Source: Candidatus Accumulibacter sp. ACC003
Lineage (GTDB): Bacteria; Pseudomonadota; Gammaproteobacteria; Burkholderiales; Rhodocyclaceae
Reading direction: 5' to 3'
Assembly: GCF_907163085.1 (NCBI RefSeq)
Contig: NZ_CAJQTX010000009.1
Coordinates: 577,346-641,345 of the forward strand
DNA: 64,000 bases
The translations under genes and the position numbers were made by a program. Under the pieces are notes generated by a model, which was not told the origin of the DNA, searched no databases, and saw only the letters and a list, made by a program, of their open reading frames with translations. Positions 18,804 through 26,286 of the stretch are shown piece by piece (position 1 is the first letter of the stretch; each line of letters opens with the position of its first letter).

Positions 18804-18888
18804 AATCGCGTCGCGCGAGCGCTACCGGCCGGATTAACGCAAACGGCCATGACTCTCGTCATCGGGTGAGCTTGAATTGTCATGACCC

Positions 18889-19608
18889 TTAGTCGCGGAG
18901 CGAAACAAACTGAGTACCGGCTCCTTCAGATCGAAGCTCCAAATAGGAGCTATTCGAGACCATGTAAGCCAGCGACTGGTCGAGAACGAACGGAAAAAGC
19001 ACGGCCATCGATTGCAGCGACGCTATTGACACGGACCTCCCGGCGTAGCGCAGCGTGGCTTCCACGAGCCACACTGCTACAGGCTCGTTTTCGGTTAGCG
19101 CAATCGGGGAGCAACGAATTAAGCGTTTACCTTTTTCCACTCGCTCTATAGCGCCCCAGCCAGCCTGCGACTGTAGAACCATATTGCTCATGCGATAGAT
19201 ACCTTCGCGCTCACCGTAAATCTCGCTCATCCGCCGATGCACCTCTGCGGAACTACAGTCGCCCTGCAGCGCAGACAGGCGGCCCACCAGTTCGGCAACC
19301 TTGCCGAAGAACGGGTAGGTTGCGATCGCCATTCCCCAAGCCAACGCTGCGACGGAGACACTCGGATTTGCCTTGAAGATCTCGGCGCCACGATTGGCGA
19401 AATCGACAAGGTCCACTCGCGGTTCAAGCCAAAGTCGGTTCAGAACCGTACGAGTCTTCTTTCTGGCAGCCAAACCAAGGCCGGCGACATCCAGCAGATC
19501 ATTCAGCTCATCGAGCTTGGCCAACCCGGCACGCACCTTCAACGCTGCAGCTACCCAGTCGAGCTGGATGAAGCGGTCGAAGCCAATTTGTGGGGCGGTC
19601 AGACTCAT
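18889..19608 (-). CDS. brxA: BREX protein BrxA (DUF1819-like)
   Basis: A 239-residue protein at the end of the BREX operon, starting 4 bases after the pglZ stop. Its size, position and N-terminal helical pattern (L-V-D-F-A-N-R-G region, then A-L-A-W-G-M-A-I-A-T-Y-P-F-F) fit the small DUF1819/BrxA proteins that close type 3 BREX loci. BrxA proteins in other BREX types are small DNA-binding proteins; the exact role is unsettled. The call rests on context more than on a diagnostic motif. Confidence 0.75.
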   Translation of the reverse strand: MSLTAPQIGFDRFIQLDWVAAALKVRAGLAKLDELNDLLDVAGLGLAARKKTRTVLNRLWLEPRVDLVDFANRGAEIFKANPSVSVAALAWGMAIATYPFFGKVAELVGRLSALQGDCSSAEVHRRMSEIYGEREGIYRMSNMVLQSQAGWGAIERVEKGKRLIRCSPIALTENEPVAVWLVEATLRYAGRSVSIASLQSMAVLFPFVLDQSLAYMVSNSSYLELRSEGAGTQFVSLRD

Positions 19609-19612
19609 TCAG

Positions 19613-21607
19613 TCAACTCACATACCTGACTTTGATAAAGGGCACCAACAGTTCTTCAACCGAGATGCCGCCGTGTACCACGGCAGGTTCGCCTCGCTGC
19701 ATGAAGGCTGTACGTCCGCCGGCGAATAGGGCCATGAAGTTCGCAGGCAGTCCAGCGATATCCAGACGGTAGCTGCCCGGATTGGCCGCAGCCGATTCTG
19801 TGGCCAAGGCATCACTGCGGTAAGTTCGGACCCGCTCGCCGCGCATCTCGGCGGCTACACCTTGGTTGGGCCGACCCTGGCCGACCGCCTCCACATTCCC
19901 GTGGTCGGCAGTCAGGTAGACGTTGAAGCCCTTGTCGAGCAGCAGCGAGAACAGACGATCGACGAAACCCGTCTCACACCAGCCCTCGATTTGGGTGGCG
20001 ATGCCACGTTTGCCGAGCACCGAACCATGCACGATCTCATCCACGGTGTCGACCACGATGCCAGCGATCTTGATCAACGGTTCAGACAGGCCCGCGTCCA
20101 GATCAGCCAATTGGTCGATACGCTTGATGCCCTTGCGGTATAGGACCTCATTGACGCGCAAGCCTTGGTCCTGCCAGAACCGGGACCACTGGTTCGGCTC
20201 TGGTGAAGTTGTGTCGATCGTGTCCGCGAACTCTCGTGGTTTGAGCCCTGAGAACAGCGCCTGTCGGGACACCGACGTCAATGTCGGCAGCCAGGCAAAA
20301 CAAGCGCTCTCGTCGAAGCCGAGCTTCGGTGTGCGTCTGGCCAGAGACTCCCGGATCTGGACCCACTGGTCGACGGCAAGGCCGTCGAACACCAGTAGTG
20401 CGATCTTGCTCTCGCCAGAGCTGCGTCGCATGGAAAGAAAGCGCGGCACGTGGTGAACCATGACCGGACCCTTCGCCACGGGCAGGGATGGCAAGTCAGC
20501 GTAGTGCTTGGTTACCCACTCCCGCAAGCGCTCATCGCTAGCGAGTTGCAGCTCGCTGATCAGGGTCTTCAGCCCTTCGGCACGAGCCGAGTCCAAGCCG
20601 TGGAAGCGGGCGATGACCTCACCCAAGCGTCGGGCCAGGTTGGCCCAGTCGCGGCATGAGGATTCCAGCGTTGGCAGTGACTGGAGAATGCCCTTGATGC
20701 CCTCCGCTACGAGGTTGCGCAGTGCCAACGGGTCTCGCACGATGCCGGCCTTCGCCCACTCCGGAATGCGGGCAGGCAGACCCTGAACGGCAAGCGGGTG
20801 GAGCAGCCCATCCAGGAACATCGAGTCGATGATTACCCGCACGTCCGGGTGCTCAAACGGCACTTCTGCGGTAGCCACAAGATCCGTCGGCCTAGGCTCC
20901 CCGGTACGTATCCCGGTCACGCCAAGGCGCGACAGGTAGCGATACCATGCATCCTGGATCACGCGAAGTAAGGCGCTTTTCGACCCGAACAGTTCGCCGA
21001 TCGGCAAACCCTTGAACTCCGCATGCTCGCCAAGCACATGGGCCACATGCGCAGCCAGGACCGCCGGCAAAGGGGAATCACGGTAGTGCAGTCGCAACAA
21101 CTCGCGCCACAGGTCCTCGGGCCGCGAAATCAGATGCGGGCTGATCTTGAAGATGTGCGTCAGGATGAACTCTTTGGTCGCCAATTCACCGAGTGCCTGT
21201 GGTGCGTGCTTGGCCTGCGCAGCGAACAGCGCCTCATGGTGTTCACTGCCGATCTGCCGAACGACTGAGTAGCTGAGTTTCGGGAACAGGTCGGCAAGAC
21301 TCAGGCTCACGCGACGCGCTTGCCTGAGGTAGTCCCAGGGCAGATCACTCGTGTTGGTGCCGCGCAGGTGCAGCACAAGTGACCTGGCTGGCGCGGTGTC
21401 CCCACGGTCCCATGCGCAGCGATAGCGATCTTCATACTCAGCACGGAACGCGACCGAGTCTTCGAAGGGCATCAGTTCGAAGCCACGCTCGCGCAGGCTT
21501 GAAAGTAGCTGCTCATCCAACAGCACATCGTCGGGGTCGGCGGCGACCCACAAACGGGCCAGGTCGGCCGGAAACTCCTTGAGGATGCGGTCAATCCATG
21601 GGCTCAT
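19613..21607 (-). CDS. pglZ: BREX phosphatase-domain protein PglZ
   Basis: A 664-residue protein with an alkaline-phosphatase-superfamily (PglZ) domain in its C-terminal half. The metal-binding L-L-V-F-D-G-L-A-V-D places Asp408 at the strand end. A T-L-T-S-V-S-R nucleophile region follows, then T-A-D-H-G-N with Asp568 and His569, and H-G-G-I-S-V-E-E at the C-terminus. PglZ is one of the two core proteins of all BREX systems and is needed both for host methylation and phage exclusion. Its start overlaps the brxHII stop by 4 bases. Confidence 0.93.
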   Translation of the reverse strand: MSPWIDRILKEFPADLARLWVAADPDDVLLDEQLLSSLRERGFELMPFEDSVAFRAEYEDRYRCAWDRGDTAPARSLVLHLRGTNTSDLPWDYLRQARRVSLSLADLFPKLSYSVVRQIGSEHHEALFAAQAKHAPQALGELATKEFILTHIFKISPHLISRPEDLWRELLRLHYRDSPLPAVLAAHVAHVLGEHAEFKGLPIGELFGSKSALLRVIQDAWYRYLSRLGVTGIRTGEPRPTDLVATAEVPFEHPDVRVIIDSMFLDGLLHPLAVQGLPARIPEWAKAGIVRDPLALRNLVAEGIKGILQSLPTLESSCRDWANLARRLGEVIARFHGLDSARAEGLKTLISELQLASDERLREWVTKHYADLPSLPVAKGPVMVHHVPRFLSMRRSSGESKIALLVFDGLAVDQWVQIRESLARRTPKLGFDESACFAWLPTLTSVSRQALFSGLKPREFADTIDTTSPEPNQWSRFWQDQGLRVNEVLYRKGIKRIDQLADLDAGLSEPLIKIAGIVVDTVDEIVHGSVLGKRGIATQIEGWCETGFVDRLFSLLLDKGFNVYLTADHGNVEAVGQGRPNQGVAAEMRGERVRTYRSDALATESAAANPGSYRLDIAGLPANFMALFAGGRTAFMQRGEPAVVHGGISVEELLVPFIKVRYVS

Positions 21608-24435
21608 ATCGAACCCACCCGAAGCATCATCACCGCGTTGAGATCCGGCACGCAGGCATCTGCATCGTCCAATGCCGTCATGCGCGTCTGGTGCTCGGCA
21701 TCCAGCCGCTTACGGCGATGCTCGCGAACGGCTGGCAAGCCAATTCGACCAATGGCCTGATAACGGGCGTCATAGGCGTACTTGGCGCGCTCTCGATCTT
21801 CCTTCAGCCGCGAGCGGTGCTCCTCGAGCAGTTCAGAGAACAAGCTCTCACCTTGAGTCTTGGCAGCAGTCATGGAGGCCTCGAACCAATGCACAGCCTG
21901 CTCGCTGCTGGCGGCGCTCTTGATCTCGATCGCTTCAGTCAACAGCAGATTCCAGATGCGCCTGGCCGTGGGTACAAAGGTTCGCCCGTCGTCCGTTGCG
22001 AAAACCGGCAGGAAGCGCTTGCGGCTGAGGCCCTCAGCGGCAAGGCTGATCTCCCAAAGCGACCAGACACCCTGCACCGTCTCAGGCAAGCCGGTGATCT
22101 TGACGAACGGCAGCGGTTGCCCGATCACGCAGCGTGGCAGTTCGCTGATCACAGCTCTGGCGCGAGGGTCCTCCAACGTGACCCATTCCCAATCGGGGTT
22201 CTGCTCCGCGGTCCTGGCGTCGAAGCAAACCTGCGTCGATTCGCTGCCGTCGTCCCACTTGATGCGCCATGCGTCGCCTTTCTTCACGGCACTGCCGCCG
22301 TGGGCCGTAAGACCTGTGGTGATGGCACGTTCCAGCCAGAACTGCGCTGGGTGGTCGCGCCATTTGCGGGCCTCAATAGCATCCAGCGTATGGGCATCTG
22401 CCAGCAAGTCGGTATTCTGTCGCTCGTCGGCGACCTTGTCGCGGACCTGGGTGATCACGGCGTCGCACGCCTTTTCGATCGAATCCGGATCCTGCAGACC
22501 CTGCACGAACAGCTCGTCGAAGATCGGCTCAGCTTCGACCGAGTCCATCACGTCAGATGCCTTGTCCACGCCGAACTCTTGCGCGATGACTTCAAGCTTG
22601 CTTTCCAGTACCTGGCGGACACGGTGCTCGACAGTGTCTTCAAGGACAAAGTTGATGGCGCGCACCACATGGCGCTGGCCGATGCGGTCCACGCGGCCGA
22701 TACGCTGCTCGATTCGCATCGGATTCCACGGCATGTCGAAATTGACGACGACGTGACAGAACTGCAGGTTCAAGCCTTCACCACCAGCATCAGTTGAGAC
22801 GAGAACCCGGACGTCGCGCGAAAAGTCCTGTTGCGCCTTAGCGCGCGTATCGAGATTCATGCTGCCGTTGAGCAGGGTCACCGAGAAGCCACGGATTTCC
22901 AGAAAACCCGCCAGCATTGCCTGTGTCGGCACGAACTCCGTGAAGATCAAAACCTTCATGGTTGGGTCGTTCTCTTCCTGCTGCAGCTTGTAGATCAGTT
23001 CCAACAGGGCTTCGGCCTTGGCGTCCGTGCCTTGGGCTTCGGTTTCGCGGGCCAGAGTCAATAGCAGGTCAACCTCGGCCTTCTCCTGCACCGAGCCCGA
23101 CGTCCGCACAGCGATGTCCACTTGGCTCTGACCGTCCAACTCCGCCCACTCGTCCATCTCGGTCGAATCGAACAGCGATGCCTGGGGCTGGGGTTCATCG
23201 AGCAGGGCTTGCCGCTTCTCCAACGTGGTTCGAATGGCAGCGGTGCTGGACGTCACCAGCCGCTGCATCAGGATCATCAAGAAACCGATGTGCCGCTGCT
23301 TGGCCGCCAATGCTCGATTGTAGCCATGGCGCACGTAGTCGGTGACCGCCTCATACAGCCGTTGCTGGGCGCCGTGCCGGTCTTGCCACGCCACGGCCTG
23401 GAGCCGTGTGATGCGAGGCTTGAATAGCGCCTGGCCTTCCGCATCGATGGCGTCGCGCTTCTCGGTGCGAATGACGAACGGCCGCACGCGATCACGGCTG
23501 ACGCTGCCCTCATCGGGGAAGGAGTCGCGGTCGATCAACTGCATCAAACGCAGAAACTGGTCGGTCTTGCCTTGGTGCGGCGTGGCCGACAGCAGCAGCA
23601 AGTACGGCGCTGCTTCGGCCAGTGCGGCCCCCAGCTTGTAACGCGCCACCTGGTCGGTGCTGCCGCCCATGCGGTGTGACTCGTCGATAATCACCAGATC
23701 CCACGAGGCCGCAATCAAGTCCTCGAATCGCTCGCGGTTGTAGTTGTTCAGCTGCTCCAGGCTCCAGCCTTTGCGGCCTTCGATCGGCTTAACCGAATCC
23801 AGTGAGCAGATTACCTGGTCGTGCAGCCGCCAGAGGTTTTCCTCATCCTCAGTTGCGTTGACTCGCCACTGCCGGAAGGCAGTGAGTTCGGCCGGGTCGA
23901 CGAATTGCAGCTTCTCACCGAAGTGCAGCCGCATCTCGGCCTGCCACTGGCGCACCAGCCCCTTGGGCGCCACCACCAACACGCGCTTGGCCATGCCGCG
24001 CAATTTCAGCTCGCGTAGGATCAGCCCAGCCTCGATGGTCTTGCCCAAGCCCACCTCGTCCGCCAGCAGGTAGCGGATGCGGCCACGGCTCATGGCGCGG
24101 TTGAGTGCGTAGAGCTGGTGCGGCAAAGGGACTACGCTGGACTGGATGGGCGCCAGCAAGAGCTTGTCTTCCAAGGCGTCCAGCAGCTTGGCTGCCGCTG
24201 CGGCGTGGAGGATGTGCTCGACCGTTGGCTGAATGCTGTCGAGCTTGGCCAAGTCCTGCGGTCGCGCACGTACCACCGCGTCCCTGGTGGGCAGCCAGAC
24301 GCGGTAGGCGGTTTCGCCCCATATATCCTGCCTGTCCACCACACGGCAGGGCGCGGCGTGGCGCGTATGCAAGCACCAGTTGCCGACGACCCAACTCACG
24401 TCAAGGCGCTCCCACGGCGAGGCGCCGCAATCCAT
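21604..24435 (-). CDS. brxHII: BREX SNF2-type helicase BrxHII
   Basis: A superfamily 2 helicase of about 943 residues. The P-loop A-D-E-V-G-L-G-K-T has its Lys at residue 132 and the Walker B is D-E-S-H at about 251-254. Motif III S-A-T-P-H-Q-G and the C-terminal helicase motif Q-R-I-G-R-V-D-R-I-G-Q are intact. The frame opens at 24510, but that start would bury 110 bases in the upstream DUF4276 gene; the ATG at 24435 leaves a 35-base overlap and is preferred, though its ribosome site is weak. A SNF2 helicase between pglX and pglZ marks the type 3 BREX layout. Confidence 0.9.
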   Translation of the reverse strand: MDCGASPWERLDVSWVVGNWCLHTRHAAPCRVVDRQDIWGETAYRVWLPTRDAVVRARPQDLAKLDSIQPTVEHILHAAAAAKLLDALEDKLLLAPIQSSVVPLPHQLYALNRAMSRGRIRYLLADEVGLGKTIEAGLILRELKLRGMAKRVLVVAPKGLVRQWQAEMRLHFGEKLQFVDPAELTAFRQWRVNATEDEENLWRLHDQVICSLDSVKPIEGRKGWSLEQLNNYNRERFEDLIAASWDLVIIDESHRMGGSTDQVARYKLGAALAEAAPYLLLLSATPHQGKTDQFLRLMQLIDRDSFPDEGSVSRDRVRPFVIRTEKRDAIDAEGQALFKPRITRLQAVAWQDRHGAQQRLYEAVTDYVRHGYNRALAAKQRHIGFLMILMQRLVTSSTAAIRTTLEKRQALLDEPQPQASLFDSTEMDEWAELDGQSQVDIAVRTSGSVQEKAEVDLLLTLARETEAQGTDAKAEALLELIYKLQQEENDPTMKVLIFTEFVPTQAMLAGFLEIRGFSVTLLNGSMNLDTRAKAQQDFSRDVRVLVSTDAGGEGLNLQFCHVVVNFDMPWNPMRIEQRIGRVDRIGQRHVVRAINFVLEDTVEHRVRQVLESKLEVIAQEFGVDKASDVMDSVEAEPIFDELFVQGLQDPDSIEKACDAVITQVRDKVADERQNTDLLADAHTLDAIEARKWRDHPAQFWLERAITTGLTAHGGSAVKKGDAWRIKWDDGSESTQVCFDARTAEQNPDWEWVTLEDPRARAVISELPRCVIGQPLPFVKITGLPETVQGVWSLWEISLAAEGLSRKRFLPVFATDDGRTFVPTARRIWNLLLTEAIEIKSAASSEQAVHWFEASMTAAKTQGESLFSELLEEHRSRLKEDRERAKYAYDARYQAIGRIGLPAVREHRRKRLDAEHQTRMTALDDADACVPDLNAVMMLRVGSI

Positions 24436-25060
24436 CCCGCAGTTTTCCAAAACTGGGAGAGAGGTTCCGTTCCGGATCCATGAACGGACCAATCCGATCG
24501 GCCCATTCATGCTTTACCTGCCCCGGCAATGGCCAGCCGGCTTTCTTTATCGCCGCCGATCCGCCTGAATGCACGGCATCGGCGAGCAGCTCCCACGTAT
24601 CACATGCGCTGTCTTGAAGATACTTGCCAAGCACATCCAGTTTGGCACGTGGATAGGCCGCCAACAAAGCATCCCGGTCACCCAAATACCAGGCTTCGAT
24701 TTCCTCGATCGCGAGCCTGAACAGCGTATTGGGCGCTGGGCTGCAGGCTGCGGCGGCCAATTCCAGTTCGCCCAGGAAGGTAGCACAGTCGCGTTTGTCA
24801 GTATCGAGCACGACCACAACGGCATCGACTCCTGGCGTCTTGCCATAGCCCCGCAACAGCTTTGGCAACTGATCAAGCAGGATTCGCTTCGCGGGATCAG
24901 CTTTCGTCACCAGGCCTTGCGGAATTCTGCCGATGCCTTTGTAGGCATGTAAACGCCAGCTATGCGGCTCGCCTTGGGGTCCCAGCAGCCGAGGTAGCAA
25001 CACTCGCAGCAAGGTCTCCCCTGAACTGTCCTCGACCAAAATCTCGATGTGCATGCTCAC
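24401..25060 (-). CDS. DUF4276 family protein, Toprim-like putative nuclease
   Basis: A 219-residue protein of the DUF4276 family. A Toprim-like pattern is visible: an acidic residue at the end of the first strand (I-L-V-E-D, Glu10), a D-T-D motif at 86-88 after a run of valines, and A-I-E-E-I-E-A-W at 117-124. Toprim domains use exactly such Glu and DxD residues to bind metal in OLD nucleases and in AriB of PARIS. The start overlaps the end of the preceding ABC-type ATPase by 4 bases (ATGA), so they are a translated pair. Nuclease activity is inferred, not shown. It is not a standard BREX component. Confidence 0.8.
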   Translation of the reverse strand: MSMHIEILVEDSSGETLLRVLLPRLLGPQGEPHSWRLHAYKGIGRIPQGLVTKADPAKRILLDQLPKLLRGYGKTPGVDAVVVVLDTDKRDCATFLGELELAAAACSPAPNTLFRLAIEEIEAWYLGDRDALLAAYPRAKLDVLGKYLQDSACDTWELLADAVHSGGSAAIKKAGWPLPGQVKHEWADRIGPFMDPERNLSPSFGKLRDGLRRLAVGAP

Positions 25061-26286
25061 CTCGCGTCGAGATAGTCGCTATACCAAAGGCCACCCAAAG
25101 GTAAGCCTTCAGCCACGAGGTTATTCACATCTACCAACTCGGAGACGCGACGCACGGTGGAATAGCCATCCGTGCCTTTCTCCAGGATCCACACCTCTTC
25201 AGGTGCCAGCGCGTCAACAAAGTAGGGCTGGTGCGTGGTTACGAAGATCTGTGGTGCGTTCTTCTTGCCAGTGGCATGCAACCGGAACTCCTGGGCCAAC
25301 GCCTCCAACAGCTTGTGATAGAGGCCGTTCTCTGGCTCTTCGATGCAAATGAACGGTGGCGGGTCAGGGTCTTCCAACAACAGCAGGTAAGCAAAAACTT
25401 TCAGCGTGCCATCTGACATCTGCTGGGCGAAGAATGGGTCGCCAAAAGCGCCATCGTTAAAGCGTAGCAACACGCGTTTGTCTTCAGTCACCTGCGTGTC
25501 GATACTGGCAATCCCGGGAATTTTGGCGGCAATGCGTTCGAGGATGGATTTGAATCGCGCTTTGTGCTCGCGCTCCATGAACTGCACAACGTTGCCAATG
25601 TTATCGCCGTGGATGTTCAAATGCCGCTGCGGGCCAGCGCTCGGCAGACTACGCGCCGCATCCGGGTAGAAGTAAGAGAGATACCAGCCTTTGAGGAAGT
25701 CTCGAAAGCGCTTGATACGCGGATGCTCCTTGAGGGTGCCCAGGGTGGCGATGCCGAGTTGCCGTGTGTCGGTCAGTTCGACGGGGGTCTGGGCACGATC
25801 CTCCTCGCCTTCAAGCTCAACGGCTTCTTCACCCGCCCATACAGTGCCCTTGCCGTGGTGCAGTCGCAGAAAGGGGTACGGCCGGCCGTGCTTCTGGCCC
25901 TTGCGACGCTGCTTGAGCAGCTCGGCTTCGACAAAAGGCCTACCCGATGAGTCCAGCGCAATCGCCAATTCATAGGTGATCGGCCGCTCATTGGGCGCTT
26001 CGCGGTAATAGATTTCAAACCGGATAGGCTCATCTATCCCCAATGAACGAAGACGATCAAATCCCCCTCGTTGTTTCATGTCGCAGGCGCTTTCCACATC
26101 GGCAGACAAACAATCCGCAACGAACCCGAAGGCATCGAACAAGGTGCTCTTGCCCACGCCGTTCTTGCCAATAACCACAGCGAAAGGCGTCAATGGCTCC
26201 CCGGCTTGCTGACCGGAAAGCTTGCCCAGCGTCACGTCGCGCAATGCACGATAGTTCTGTACCCGAAACCCTTCGATGACAGCCAT
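25057..26286 (-). CDS. ABC-type AAA ATPase (OLD/PARIS AriA-like), partner of DUF4276
   Basis: A 409-residue SMC/ABC-style ATPase. Walker A is G-K-N-G-V-G-K-S-T at residues 40-48. A degenerate signature, M-S-D-G-T, begins near 290, Walker B is I-C-I-E-E-P-E-N at about 313-320, and the switch histidine is in V-T-T-H-Q-P. The layout matches the ATPase half of OLD-family and PARIS systems, without a fused Toprim; the Toprim-like part is the next gene. The ATG follows the pglX stop with no gap. It probably senses an invader or a counter-defence protein and controls the DUF4276 effector, which is inference. Confidence 0.85.
   Translation of the reverse strand: MAVIEGFRVQNYRALRDVTLGKLSGQQAGEPLTPFAVVIGKNGVGKSTLFDAFGFVADCLSADVESACDMKQRGGFDRLRSLGIDEPIRFEIYYREAPNERPITYELAIALDSSGRPFVEAELLKQRRKGQKHGRPYPFLRLHHGKGTVWAGEEAVELEGEEDRAQTPVELTDTRQLGIATLGTLKEHPRIKRFRDFLKGWYLSYFYPDAARSLPSAGPQRHLNIHGDNIGNVVQFMEREHKARFKSILERIAAKIPGIASIDTQVTEDKRVLLRFNDGAFGDPFFAQQMSDGTLKVFAYLLLLEDPDPPPFICIEEPENGLYHKLLEALAQEFRLHATGKKNAPQIFVTTHQPYFVDALAPEEVWILEKGTDGYSTVRRVSELVDVNNLVAEGLPLGGLWYSDYLDAR

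Noticed and set aside
18849-18886. Hairpin and palindrome near the end of brxA as an attachment site
   Set aside because: No matching copy was found at the other island edge, so there is no support for an att pair.
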